Assembly: GCF_003315075.1 (NCBI RefSeq)
Contig: NZ_QNRJ01000016.1
Coordinates: 1-64,000 of the forward strand
From: Rossellomorea aquimaris
Lineage (GTDB): Bacteria; Bacillota; Bacilli; Bacillales; Bacillaceae_B
Length of the DNA stretch: 64,000 bases
Direction: 5' to 3'
Made by a program: the position numbers and the translations under genes. The first letter of the stretch is position 1; each line of letters starts with the position of its first letter. Shown here in pieces: positions 55,017 to 63,696 of this stretch. The notes beneath the pieces are model-generated. The model worked only from the letters and a program-made list of their open reading frames with translations. It ran no database searches and was not told where the DNA came from.

Positions 55017-56495
55017 TTATAATATGATGGCGATCAATCCACCCGATCCCTCGTTGATGATTCTTTCCAACGTATCTTTGAGTTTATATCTTGCATTCTC
55101 AGGCATTAAGGAAAGTTTCGCTTGGATCCCCTCTCTTACAATGGAACTTAAGCTTCTGCCGAAGATATCGGAATTCCAGATGGATAGCGGGTCATCTTCG
55201 AAATCCTGCATTAAATAGCGCACCAGTTCTTCGCTCTGTTTTTCTGTACCGATAATCGGTTCGAACTTGGACTGTACATCCACTTTGATCATGTGGATGG
55301 ATGGTGCTACTGCTTTCAAGCTGACTCCGAATCTGGAACCCTGTCTGATGATTTCCGGTTCATCCAGACTCATATCATTTAAAGAAGGCGCTGCGATGCC
55401 ATACCCCGTCTGCTTCACCATTCTCAATGCATCTGAAACCTGGTCGTATTCCGCTTTTGCATGAGCGAAGTCCTGCATTAATTCCAGGAGATGATCTTTC
55501 CCGCGAATTTCCACCCCTACAATCTCCTTCAGTACTTCATCATACAGTTCGTCAGGGGCGTACAGGTCAATTTCTGCAATTCCTTGCCCCATATCAATGC
55601 CGGCAAGCCCTGCCCGTTCGATATGATCAAAATCACTGAAGTAATGAACAACACGATCCACATCCCGCAGTCGTTTAATATCCTTAACCGTTTCTTTCAC
55701 AGCTTCCTGATAGTTCTGTCTTAGCCAGTGCTCTTCTTTCAGAACCATTACCCAGCTTGGAAGATTCACATTCACTTCAAGTACCGGGAATTCAAATAGT
55801 GCTTCTCTTAACACGTTGAGGACATCTGAGTCTCTCATGCTCTCCACACTCATGGCGAGAACTGGAATGTCATATTTATCTTGAAGTTTCTCTCTTAGGT
55901 CTTCTGTCTCAGGAGCATGAGGTCTCGCCGAGTTGATGACCATGATAAATGGTTTACCTACTTCTTTCAGTTCCTCAATGACTCTTTCTTCCGCTTGGAT
56001 GTAATCTCCTCTGCCAATTTCCCCGATGGAACCGTCGGTTGTCACCACAACCCCGATCGTGGAATGTTCCTGGATGACTTTACGCGTACCGATTTCGGCC
56101 GCTTCATGGAATGGTATAGGCTCTTCATACCATGGGGTATTGATCATCCTGGGTCCATTTTCATCCTCGTACCCTTTAGCACCCGGGACCGTATATCCTA
56201 CACAATCTACCAATCTAATATTCACTTCGAGGCCTTCATCGACGTGAACAGAGATGGCTTGATTAGGAACAAACTTCGGTTCTGTCGTCATGATGGTCCT
56301 GCCTGCTGCACTTTGGGGTAATTCATCCTGCGCTCTTGCACGTTCTGATTCACTGGCTATGTTAGGAAGGACCACAAGTTCCATGAACTTCTTGATGAAT
56401 GTTGATTTTCCTGTTCTAACTGCTCCTACCACACCTAAATAGATATCTCCGCCTGTTCTTTCGGCAATGTCCTTAAATAGATCGACTCTTTCCAA
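55017..56495 (-). CDS. spoIVA: Spore coat morphogenetic ATPase SpoIVA
   Basis: A 492-aa protein, exactly the B. subtilis length. It coats the forespore and polymerises with ATP hydrolysis to form the coat basement layer, recruited by SpoVM. P-loop GAVRTGKS at residues 24-31, then DCVGYTVPGAKGYEDENGP and MVINSARPH in the TRAFAC-like GTPase/ATPase domain; the C terminus IINEGSGGLIAIIL contacts SpoVM. TTG start with GGGAGGG 6 bases upstream gives LERVDLFKD; the ATG 15 bases earlier is inside the SD context and is not used. Confidence 0.97.
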   Translation of the reverse strand: MERVDLFKDIAERTGGDIYLGVVGAVRTGKSTFIKKFMELVVLPNIASESERARAQDELPQSAAGRTIMTTEPKFVPNQAISVHVDEGLEVNIRLVDCVGYTVPGAKGYEDENGPRMINTPWYEEPIPFHEAAEIGTRKVIQEHSTIGVVVTTDGSIGEIGRGDYIQAEERVIEELKEVGKPFIMVINSARPHAPETEDLREKLQDKYDIPVLAMSVESMRDSDVLNVLREALFEFPVLEVNVNLPSWVMVLKEEHWLRQNYQEAVKETVKDIKRLRDVDRVVHYFSDFDHIERAGLAGIDMGQGIAEIDLYAPDELYDEVLKEIVGVEIRGKDHLLELMQDFAHAKAEYDQVSDALRMVKQTGYGIAAPSLNDMSLDEPEIIRQGSRFGVSLKAVAPSIHMIKVDVQSKFEPIIGTEKQSEELVRYLMQDFEDDPLSIWNSDIFGRSLSSIVREGIQAKLSLMPENARYKLKDTLERIINEGSGGLIAIIL

Positions 56496-56542
56496 GAGAT
56501 TCCCTCCCATCTTATATTCCAGGGATGTTTCATCCGTGTATT

Positions 56543-56576
56543 CTGTCTCTCAATCTATATTTATGATGTTGTCCCA
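56543..56576 (-). promoter_or_regulatory. Possible sigma-E promoter of spoIVA
   Basis: Minus strand CATAAATA-like -10 and GTCATAA-like -35 about 16 bases apart. The spacing is slightly long for sigma-E. It is expected from the known regulation in B. subtilis but only weakly supported here. Confidence 0.3.
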
Positions 56577-56699
56577 ATGACTTATGACTATTAATATGCT
56601 TTTTTTCCCCCCTTATGATTAAAAGTATAAAAATTTATTATGTCTTTAGCATTTATGATCATTAGTTTTGATGAAATTTCCCTATAAAGGATGACATAA

Positions 56700-56748
56700 A
56701 AATAATAACCCTTCCCTTACAATATATTTTGTAAGGAAAGGGTTATGC
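56700..56748 (-). terminator. yphF terminator
   Basis: Minus strand ATAACCCTTTCCTTACAA and TTGTAAGGGAAGGGTTAT form a stem of about 18 bases with one mismatch and a 6-base loop, then TATTTTTAT. Confidence 0.88.
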
Positions 56749-57459
56749 CTATTTTGTCATAAAGACAGGTTCGTTATTTTCATCTACCGTATAAGGTAAA
56801 GAATAAGCTGGGACAAAAAAAGTGTCCTCAACAAGTAAATTCCGGATATCTTCACCAGGTTTTAGTTCTTTATCAGTCGATTTGATCTGTTCAAATAAGT
56901 CCATTGAGTAATCTACAAATATGTCACCGTCACCATTGATGACAAGGGGAAGGTTCTTGTTTGAGTAGGGGCTATTTACATACACTTCCCCATCATACCC
57001 CAGTTCTTTATAATTCAATGTATAGACATTATTGGCTACTTCCTCTTTAAATGGCGGGTAGCCTTGAGCTTCTATTCTGATTTTCAATTCCCTTATTTGT
57101 TCAGCCAGCCGCAGATCAAAAATCTTGACTTGAGGATCTTCCTCCACGTCAGTCAGAACATATTGAAAAACTCCACCATTTTCGAAAGCATTTCCTGGAA
57201 TCTCCGCTAAGTACTGAGGTGAAAGCTTTCTGAAATCAATCGGATACTTCTGATAAATGGGTGTATCCTGGTCTCGGGTCTTAATTGGCAGCAACCCATT
57301 ATTGTCCTTCTGATAGGTTACGACTGCATCTTGTACAGCCTTCACCTGCGTTTCATAAGGGATCTGGTTCTGACTAAGCTTTTCCTCAGGGTACATACAT
57401 CCTGAAAGAATACTTATAGTTAAAATAAGAAGAAATGCAATTAAACCTAAGCGTTTCAA
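56749..57459 (-). CDS. yphF: YphF, lipoprotein of unknown function
   Basis: A 236-aa secreted lipoprotein. The signal peptide ends in the lipobox SILSGC with the lipidated Cys21; the mature part begins MYPEEKLSQNQIPYETQVKA and looks like two repeats of an alpha/beta domain. Same order as B. subtilis (spoIVA, yphF, yphE, gpsA). Function unknown; sporulation links are positional. Confidence 0.86.
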   Translation of the reverse strand: MKRLGLIAFLLILTISILSGCMYPEEKLSQNQIPYETQVKAVQDAVVTYQKDNNGLLPIKTRDQDTPIYQKYPIDFRKLSPQYLAEIPGNAFENGGVFQYVLTDVEEDPQVKIFDLRLAEQIRELKIRIEAQGYPPFKEEVANNVYTLNYKELGYDGEVYVNSPYSNKNLPLVINGDGDIFVDYSMDLFEQIKSTDKELKPGEDIRNLLVEDTFFVPAYSLPYTVDENNEPVFMTK

Positions 57460-57490
57460 TCTAAAAACGTCCTTTCAATCGGACCGCAAC

Positions 57491-57688
57491 CTAATTGGTC
57501 GGTCCACTAAATACAATATAGATCATCATAAGTCCGCCGGCAATCATCATTATATATGCCATGAATGCTGTAATAAAACGCAGGAATCTCTGCTTGATCT
57601 TATACCTGCTAAAATAGATCGTTAATATGGCAAAAAACATGAATCCCATCGATGCAAACGAAATCCACATCTTCATCATTGAATCCAT
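57491..57688 (-). CDS. yphE: YphE, DUF2768 membrane protein
   Basis: A 65-aa protein with two membrane helices (WISFASMGFMFFAILTIYF; FITAFMAYIMMIAGGLMMIY) separated by a short basic loop. GGAGGG lies 7 bases before the ATG at 57688; a second ATG three bases upstream is equally possible. Function unknown. Confidence 0.84.
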   Translation of the reverse strand: MDSMMKMWISFASMGFMFFAILTIYFSRYKIKQRFLRFITAFMAYIMMIAGGLMMIYIVFSGPTN

Positions 57689-57821
57689 CATACATCCCTC
57701 CAGTTATCGAATGTATTATATCATAAGATTTTTACAAAAGAATAGAAAAGAATGGTTGTTCAATAATCTGTTACAAACCTCAAGATGTACCTATACGGAC
57801 TTCCCCGGGCAGAGATTATCA

Positions 57822-57892
57822 AAAAAAAAGAGCTTCCCAAGTATTTTAGCATCATTGAACTGATGTCAAAATACTTGAGCTGCTCTAAACAA
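57822..57892 (-). terminator. Strong terminator downstream of gpsA
   Basis: Minus strand GAGC-GCTCAAGTATTTT paired with AAAATACTTG-GCTC (two internal mismatches and a CATCA/GATG inner stem), followed by TTTTTTTTTG. It sits about 155 bases past the gpsA stop. Confidence 0.85.
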
Positions 57893-58047
57893 AGCGAGAC
57901 CTACCCATCCATAGGCAAAGCTGTATATATTCATGACAGTGTATGCAACAGGGGTGTGGTTCGCATCCTCGAATGCCTATTATTCCAAGATTAATTCATT
58001 GTTTCGAAAGAATATTTAGTCATGCTTTCTATCGTAAAAGAATCAGG
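57893..58047 (-). other. Untranslated stretch between gpsA stop and its terminator
   Basis: No ORF with a start and SD. One minus-strand frame stays open for 36 codons and ends ALFRAAQVF before a stop, but its only ATG gives 22 residues. It may be a 3' UTR or a decayed small gene. Short inverted pair GCATTCGAGGATGC at about 57970 is present. Confidence 0.4.
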
Positions 58048-59094
58048 TTAATTTAATCGCTCTCCAAGAATGTTCACGAGGTCTTCCATTTCGTTTGTCT
58101 TTCCACGTCCCATTAAGTGGTCTACCGCTTCTTTCGCTTCTACTTTATTGAATAGCACATCATACAAAGCGTTGGTAATGGGCATATTCACTTCATACTT
58201 GTCTGCTAACTGATGAGCAGCTTTCGTTGTGCGTACGCCCTCTACGACCATCCCCATGTTGTCCAGGACCTCATCAAGGTTATGACCCTTACCGAGCATG
58301 TTTCCCGCTCTCCAGTTTCTTGAATGTACGCTTGTACATGTAACGATCAGATCACCGATGCCTGTTAAACCTGAAAATGTTAATGGGTTTGCTCCCATCT
58401 TGGTTCCCAGACGGGCTATTTCTGCAAGTCCCCTCGTTATAAGAGCGGCTTTTGCATTATCTCCATATCCCAATCCGTCTGTAATTCCGGCTGCAAGGGC
58501 TATGATATTCTTTAAGGCTCCACCGATTTCAACCCCCAGCATATCGGGATTCGTATATACACGGAAATTCATGTTCATGAATAAGTCCTGAATCTCTTCA
58601 GCAGCTTTCATATTCTTAGAGGAAACGGTCACAGTCGTCGGGTGTCTCAAACTCACTTCTTCAGCGTGACTGGGTCCAGACAATACCACCACTGTATGTA
58701 AGTTATCAGGGTCCATTTCCTCTTCAATCATCTCTGAGATTCTTAGAAGTGAATCAGGTTCAATCCCTTTACTCACATGAACAACGGTTAAGGGTGCACG
58801 TTGAACCTCTTGAATTTGACCCAATACTCCGCGGATCGCTTTCGTCGGTACAGCCAGAATGATCGTATCAACGCCATCTAAAGACTCACTAAGATCATGA
58901 TAACCCTTGATGGAGTCCGGGAGCTTGACCTCTTTCAGGTACTTTTCGTTGGTATGTTGAGTATTAATTTCATCAATCTGTTCTTTTTTGTGTCCCCATA
59001 ATCTTACTTCCAGTCCATTATCAGCCAGGACCATCGCAAGTGCCGTCCCCCAGCTTCCTGCGCCAACTACCGTTATTTTCTTTGAATTTTCCAT
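58048..59094 (-). CDS. gpsA: NAD(P)-dependent glycerol-3-phosphate dehydrogenase
   Basis: A 348-aa enzyme making sn-glycerol-3-phosphate for phospholipids. Rossmann motif [19 protein letters not shown] at the N terminus, the catalytic Lys in [16 protein letters not shown], and [11 protein letters not shown]. Start MENSKKITV with AAGGTGG; a longer reading overlaps der. It lies 16 bases after der. Confidence 0.95.
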   Translation of the reverse strand: MENSKKITVVGAGSWGTALAMVLADNGLEVRLWGHKKEQIDEINTQHTNEKYLKEVKLPDSIKGYHDLSESLDGVDTIILAVPTKAIRGVLGQIQEVQRAPLTVVHVSKGIEPDSLLRISEMIEEEMDPDNLHTVVVLSGPSHAEEVSLRHPTTVTVSSKNMKAAEEIQDLFMNMNFRVYTNPDMLGVEIGGALKNIIALAAGITDGLGYGDNAKAALITRGLAEIARLGTKMGANPLTFSGLTGIGDLIVTCTSVHSRNWRAGNMLGKGHNLDEVLDNMGMVVEGVRTTKAAHQLADKYEVNMPITNALYDVLFNKVEAKEAVDHLMGRGKTNEMEDLVNILGERLN

Positions 59095-59110
59095 TTTTAC
59101 ACCCACCTTA

Positions 59111-60421
59111 TTATTTTCTTGCGCGAGCAATAATACGAATAGGAGTTCCTTCAAATCCAAATGCATCACGTATTCTATTTTCCAAGAATCGTTCGTATGA
59201 GAAGTGCATTAATTCAGGGTCATTCACAAATACCACGAATGTCGGAGGCTTCACAGCCACTTGCGTCGCGTAGTAAATTCTGAGTCGCTTACCATTATCT
59301 GTAGGGGTAGGATTCATTGCTACTGCATCCATGACTACTTCATTCAACACGCTTGATTGTACTCGTAGTGCATGATTTTCACTTGCCGTATTAATGATTG
59401 GCAGTAATGTATGAATGCGCTTCTTTGTTTTGGCAGATAGAAAAACGATTGGAGCATAATCAAGAAATTGAAAATGTTCTCGGATGTTCTTTTCCCATTT
59501 GTTCATGGTTTTCTCGTCTTTATCAACGGCGTCCCATTTGTTCACGACGATCACGATTGCGCGACCTGCATCATGAGCATACCCGGCAATTTTTTTATCC
59601 TGCTCGATAATCCCTTCTTCTCCATCAATGACAGCTAAGACGACATCGGAACGTTCAATTGCTCTAAGAGCTCTTAAAACACTGTATTTTTCAGTGGTTT
59701 CATACACTTTACCTCTTTTCCTCATGCCTGCAGTATCAATGATGACATAATCCTGTCCATCATACGTGTAAGAGGAATCAATGGCATCCCGCGTCGTTCC
59801 TGCAACATTACTCACAATCACACGCTCTTCTCCCAATAAGGCGTTAACCAGGGAAGATTTCCCAACATTCGGACGACCAATTAATGAAAATTTGATCACA
59901 TCTTCTGCATAGTCCTCTTCTTCTTCTTGTTTAAAGTTTTTCACAACATCATCAAGAAGGTCTCCTAACCCAAGACCATGAGAACCTGAAATTGGATACG
60001 GCTCCCCAAATCCAAGGGAGTAAAAATCATAAATCATTTCTCTCATTTCGGGATTATCAATTTTATTAATCCCTAATACGACCGGTTTCTTAGAGCGGTA
60101 AAGGATCTTGGCTACAATTTCATCTGCAGCTGTCACCCCTTCACGGCCATTCGTTAAAAATACAATCACATCCGCTTCATCAATGGCGATTTCAGCCTGC
60201 TGCCTGATTTGATCGAGGAATGGTTCATTCCCCAGTTCAATCCCACCTGTATCTATAATGTTAAATTCATGAGTCAGCCACTCAGCAGAACTATATATAC
60301 GGTCTCTTGTTACACCAGGTACATCTTCAACTATGGATATTCTTTCTCCAACAATTCTATTAAAGATCGTGGACTTCCCAACGTTTGGACGCCCTACGAT
60401 TGCTACTACTGGTTTTGTCAC
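59111..60421 (-). CDS. der: Ribosome-associated GTPase Der (EngA)
   Basis: A 436-aa double GTPase for 50S assembly, exactly B. subtilis length. Two G domains each start with GRPNVGKS (about 10 and 183); the second has [10 protein letters not shown]-terminal KH-like domain ends [19 protein letters not shown] start at 60421 with AAGGGTGA upstream; an in-frame GTG at 60430 is inside that SD. Confidence 0.96.
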   Translation of the reverse strand: MTKPVVAIVGRPNVGKSTIFNRIVGERISIVEDVPGVTRDRIYSSAEWLTHEFNIIDTGGIELGNEPFLDQIRQQAEIAIDEADVIVFLTNGREGVTAADEIVAKILYRSKKPVVLGINKIDNPEMREMIYDFYSLGFGEPYPISGSHGLGLGDLLDDVVKNFKQEEEEDYAEDVIKFSLIGRPNVGKSSLVNALLGEERVIVSNVAGTTRDAIDSSYTYDGQDYVIIDTAGMRKRGKVYETTEKYSVLRALRAIERSDVVLAVIDGEEGIIEQDKKIAGYAHDAGRAIVIVVNKWDAVDKDEKTMNKWEKNIREHFQFLDYAPIVFLSAKTKKRIHTLLPIINTASENHALRVQSSVLNEVVMDAVAMNPTPTDNGKRLRIYYATQVAVKPPTFVVFVNDPELMHFSYERFLENRIRDAFGFEGTPIRIIARARK

Positions 60422-60499
60422 GTTATTCACCCTTTCTGTAAGAAGGTTATCCTATTCTTACATTTCCTCTTTTTATGCCTTTTCAATCATCAATTGGAG

Positions 60500-60557
60500 C
60501 TATGCATAAGAAGGACTGGCCCTTAAGGTAATGTTTCCTTATGGGACAGTCCCCCCT
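60500..60557 (-). terminator. Terminator of the YIEGIA operon
   Basis: Minus strand GGGACTGTCCCATAAGG and CCTTAAGGGCCAGTCC form a stem of about 15 pairs with a few mismatches, then TTCTT. It separates the operon from der. Confidence 0.6.
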
Positions 60558-60595
60558 AACTTAACTATTTTATCAATAAAAGAATAAACTAGCAA

Positions 60596-60787
60596 TCAAT
60601 GTTTTACAATGATAAATAGTCCTTCATCCAGTTCATGGGCAATGCCATCGAGAATCGCCTCTAAATTCGCACAGATCTTTTGCAATTCCTCATCTGTTTT
60701 ACAATAAAAAACGCTTGTTCCACTTGGTACTTTTTCAGGTGATGTCGTAACCGTAGCGAGTATAAATTTTTGGATCGTCGTACTCAT
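60596..60787 (-). CDS. Capping complex subunit for YIEGIA
   Basis: A 63-aa cytosolic protein (SPEKVPSGTSVFYCKTDEEL then ANLEAILDGIAHELDEGLFI). It matches the small partner always encoded after YIEGIA genes in spore formers; the NCBI-style name reflects that association. Its ATG overlaps the YIEGIA stop as ATGA, so the two are coupled. Biochemical role unknown. Confidence 0.75.
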   Translation of the reverse strand: MSTTIQKFILATVTTSPEKVPSGTSVFYCKTDEELQKICANLEAILDGIAHELDEGLFIIVKH

Positions 60788-61680
60788 TCTAATTTACCAC
60801 CCTCCTGATTCGCCTTCGATTCTGACGGCATTCTTATCGCATTTTCCAATGTCGGCACCTGCCCAAGAATGGCAATCGCTTTCTCTACATCCTTTCGCTG
60901 CGGGAGGACGAATACACCTATTCGACCATCGTCTAAATCCCTCTTGGCCAATGGCGTTAAAGCCGGTGTTCCTGAATCTTTAAATATCCCCAAGGAAGTA
61001 GACATATCATGAAGAATCGCTTGCCTTTGACCCAGATTCGCTACCGTCGATCTGGCATCGAATGATTTTGGGGAAAGAACAAACCCCATTCCATACTTTA
61101 AAATTTCTTCTTGTCTTACCTTTAATCCAATATTCATAATGTAGATATTATCAACGTATAGTCCTGCTCCATCGAAATGAGGCTTCACATATTCAATGTT
61201 AACGATATCCTTCAATCTGCCTCCAGCCATTAGTTTATGGGCAGCCAACATACATATCGCACTGATCAGCAACGCTACATAGAAATTAAAGACAATATAA
61301 GCTAAAGTGGCTAACAGAGAAGTGAAAATAACCAAATAATTACGGCTTTCAAAGGCTACGGCAATCCCCTCGATGTATGTAGCCCCTCTAGGTACAAGTT
61401 CATATGCATCCAACTCTGTCAATGTGTTCCTCTCCATATTTCGCACATCCCGAAATTGAGACGCAGCAACGGTTAAGAAAGTAATCGCCGTGAAGTTCTC
61501 CTCCAGCAATGCAGGAATCGCAATGGTACCTAAGCCAGCCGCAATAAATCCAAGAGCAATATGTATAATCTTCCCATGCAAATAAGTGGGATATTGGCGA
61601 TAGTCTGTACGCAGCATATAGATTCTGGTTAATGTCCCAACTACTACTCCGAAGATGACCGGATACACATACTCATTCAT
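60784..61680 (-). CDS. YIEGIA-domain membrane protein (YphB-like)
   Basis: A 298-aa multi-pass membrane protein named for TYIEGIAVAFESRNY in the middle (about 118-132). About five helices lie in the first 170 residues (YPVIFGVVVGTLTRIYML; IIHIALGFIAAGLGTIAIPA; LVIFTSLLATLAYIVFNFYV), then a cytosolic tail with FVLSPKSFDARSTVANLGQR. In B. subtilis the equivalent yphB slot is a sporulation gene linked to spore envelope assembly, as I recall. Overlaps yphA and its small partner by 4 bases each. Confidence 0.82.
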   Translation of the reverse strand: MNEYVYPVIFGVVVGTLTRIYMLRTDYRQYPTYLHGKIIHIALGFIAAGLGTIAIPALLEENFTAITFLTVAASQFRDVRNMERNTLTELDAYELVPRGATYIEGIAVAFESRNYLVIFTSLLATLAYIVFNFYVALLISAICMLAAHKLMAGGRLKDIVNIEYVKPHFDGAGLYVDNIYIMNIGLKVRQEEILKYGMGFVLSPKSFDARSTVANLGQRQAILHDMSTSLGIFKDSGTPALTPLAKRDLDDGRIGVFVLPQRKDVEKAIAILGQVPTLENAIRMPSESKANQEGGKLE

Positions 61681-62294
61681 AGATTCTTCATTTCCCCTTT
61701 GTTTGTTTGTACTTTGATGTTGAATAACTGATTGATTTCTTCCAACAACTTGATCGCTAAGAGAATTCCAGTCGAAATAGCCAGGACATCGAGGTAAACA
61801 GGTCCACCGATGGGATATAGAAATCCTATATTCTTTAATGGGATGCTCATAAAGACTTCACCCACAATACTGCTCCCGGCAATAGCGATCATCCGGAGCA
61901 TAAATGAAGACGAGGTATAGAAGAGAATACTCAGGAAAGCAAGTGATAAAGCCATTATAAGATCTCGATCCAAGAACATGAGAACAGGATCATAAATAGC
62001 CACTAACCCAATGCCCGCATAAAGCATCCCCATCGCCAGAATGGCTACAAGCATATATAATTTATCTTTCAAACTAAGAATTCTTATGTAATGGATACAA
62101 ATTAGTCCTAAAACAATAACGGGTACGGCAACCTTCACAGAACTTACTTTCAATCCATATGGAAACACGCATATTAACACCAAACAAATGAAGGAATAAT
62201 GGAAACGATATGGGTGTGCCTTATTCATCATAAACGTCGTAAATATCCAAATTCCCCAAATCAGCCATAAATACAGAATCCCATCCACCATCAT
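61677..62294 (-). CDS. yphA: YphA, multi-pass membrane protein
   Basis: A 205-aa membrane protein with six or more helices (LYLWLIWGIWIFTTFMM; FHYSFICLVLICVFPYGL; VLDVLAISTGILLAI-like tail). Similar length to B. subtilis YphA (199 aa). SD GGAGGG lies before ATG; a second ATG follows three bases on. It ends overlapping the YIEGIA start as ATGA: a three-gene coupled operon. Function unknown. Confidence 0.8.
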   Translation of the reverse strand: MMVDGILYLWLIWGIWIFTTFMMNKAHPYRFHYSFICLVLICVFPYGLKVSSVKVAVPVIVLGLICIHYIRILSLKDKLYMLVAILAMGMLYAGIGLVAIYDPVLMFLDRDLIMALSLAFLSILFYTSSSFMLRMIAIAGSSIVGEVFMSIPLKNIGFLYPIGGPVYLDVLAISTGILLAIKLLEEINQLFNIKVQTNKGEMKNL

Positions 62295-62394
62295 TCACTC
62301 CCTCCTATTATCTACATTATGGAAAATTTTTATGTAACTCATTCATGTATGAATCATTTTCTCAAAGAAAAAATAAGAAAGGGAGGTGTTTATG

Positions 62395-62526
62395 ATGGGT
62401 AAAGATCGTCAAGAAAAGAAACTAAAACAAAGCAAACGAGTCGAATCAGACAGGGACCAGGCCCTGCACTACAACGGAGCTACAAGCCTGCAAGGACCGG
62501 AAGAAGCCAAAAAAGGACAGAGGTAA
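62395..62526 (+). CDS. ypzI: YpzI family protein
   Basis: A 43-aa charged peptide beginning MGKDRQEKKLKQSKRVESD and continuing RDQALHYNGATSLQGPEEA. It matches the YpzI family of Bacillus. SD GGGAGG lies 8 bases before the ATG chosen; another ATG lies three bases upstream. Divergent from yphA. Function unknown. It is followed directly by the repeat island, whose first hairpin may act as its terminator. Confidence 0.8.
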   Translation: MGKDRQEKKLKQSKRVESDRDQALHYNGATSLQGPEEAKKGQR

Positions 62527-62528
62527 CA

Positions 62529-63210
62529 AGAAAAGCGGAGGCGGCTTGGGCAGGCCCGACAAGCATATTGGGGAAATCCCTGAAGGCGTTCTTTGCCTTT
62601 GGGGATTTTTCCAATATGACCTCGAGGGACTAGCCGCCGGAGCTGGACATCAAGAAAAGCGGAAGAGGCTCGCCATGGGGCGACAAGCATAAGACGAGTC
62701 ACCCGGAAAGGCGTCTTTTGCCTTTATGGGTGACTTGGATTATGACCTCGAGCCCCAAGCCCCTGTAGCTGGACATAAGAAAAGCGGAGGCGGCTTGGGT
62801 AGAGGCGACAAGCATAAGGCGAACATGCCAGAAAGGCGCTTTTTGCCTTATTGGCATGTTTGACTTATGACCTCGAGCCTCTAGCCGCCGGAGCTGGACA
62901 TCTAGAAAAGCGGAAGGGGCTCGCCATGGGGCGACAAGCATAAGACGAGTCACCCGGAAAGGCGTCCTTTGCCTTTTTGGGTGACTTGGATTATGACCTC
63001 GAGCCCCAAGCCCCTGTAGCTGGACATAAGAAAAGCGGAGGCGGCTTGGGCAGGCCCGACAAGCATATTGGGGAAATCCCTGAAGGCGTTCTTTGCCTTT
63101 GGGGATTTTTCCAATATGACCTCGAGGGACTAGCCGCCGGAGCTGGACATCAAGAAACGCGGAGGCGGCTGGGCAGGCCCGACAAGCATAATTGGCTGGA
63201 TGTCTTGTAG
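62529..63210 (+). repeat. Tandem array of five 123-base structured repeats plus a partial sixth
   Basis: Units at about 62529-62650, 62653-62776, 62777-62901, 62904-63027 and 63028-63150, then a left-half unit 63153-63200. Each starts AGAAAAGCGGA, has CGACAAGCAT, an inner stem with AAGGCG...TGCCTT, then ATGACCTCGAG and ends GAGCTGGACAT or TAGCTGGACAT. Units 1 and 5 are nearly the same, as are 2 and 4. The inner stems differ: GGGGAAATCCC/GGGGATTTTTCC, AGTCACCC/GGGTGACT, AACATGCCA/TTGGCATGTT, yet all pair. No coding gene; ORFs across it are by-products. A solitary half unit is at 10362. Confidence 0.9.
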
Positions 63211-63219
63211 ACAAACAAT

Positions 63220-63334
63220 AATTCAGCCGAAATTCTATATAATCCGGCCATTTTGAGTGATAATCCAGCGGAATTGGACAGGAATCCGGCCGAATTTAAC
63301 AAAAATTCAGCCGTTTTATGGGTTAATTCAGCCG
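63220..63334 (-). repeat. Six-copy 21-base tandem repeat
   Basis: AATYCRGCSG-type blocks start at 63220, 63241, 63262, 63283, 63304 and 63325, each exactly 21 bases after the last. Consensus AATTCAGCCGAAT / AATCCGGCCGAAT, with variable bases between. On the minus strand the repeat would read as heptapeptides ending SAG or SAE, but no SD or start context supports translation. Confidence 0.85.
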
Positions 63335-63464
63335 ATTTACAAAAATACCCAAAAATCCACAACTAATATCAAGCAACAAAAAAAGAGGCTGGGACAAAAC
63401 TAAAATGGCACGATATAAAGACGAACAATCGAAGTGTAGGTTCTTAATGCCGCTAATGATTTCC

Positions 63465-63564
63465 GTGCAAGACTACGCTTTCCGCGGGTAGCCCGTGAGC
63501 CTCCTCGGCAAGCCTGCGGGGTCTCACATAAGCTACTTTTCCCGCAGGAGTCTTCGTCTTGCAC
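63465..63564. repeat. GC-rich palindromic intergenic element, copy 4
   Basis: Perfect 9-base ends GTGCAAGAC/GTCTTGCAC. Core GCTTTCCGCGGG, GAGCCTCCTCGG, CGGGGTCTCA and CCCGCAGGAGTC, same orientation as copy 2. Nested inside the TIR element. Confidence 0.8.
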
Positions 63565-63615
63565 TCCAATCAACCGCTGGAAACAGTTAAAATCAGATGT
63601 ACCGAAATAAATAAT

Positions 63616-63664
63616 AAACCCGAACAAATCTGCCTTCTAGGAAGCAGACTTGTTCGGGTTTTAC
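63616..63664 (+). terminator. Hairpin within the TIR element
   Basis: AACCCGAACAA and TTGTTCGGGTT, extended inward by TCTGC/GCAGA, form a long stem followed by TTAC. Terminator-like on the plus strand. Confidence 0.7.
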
Positions 63665-63696
63665 TTAGACTAAAACACTTTTGTCCCAGCCTCTTT

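Noticed and set aside
57785-57994. 69-aa plus-strand ORF downstream of gpsA
   Set aside because: It runs antisense through the gpsA terminator hairpin and lacks an SD.
62529-63210. CRISPR array
   Set aside because: The repeats are about 123 bases, start next to each other without unique spacers, and no cas genes are in the window.
62469-63362. Several overlapping ORFs on both strands in the repeat island, encoding ARRACPSRLRFS-like and SAGF/SAEL repeats
   Set aside because: They are read through tandem DNA repeats, have no SD, and open in several frames at once; the structure-preserving changes favour a non-coding role.
63400-63627. 75-aa minus-strand ORF inside the TIR element
   Set aside because: It passes through the palindromic copy 4, has no SD, and similar frames are not kept in the other copies.
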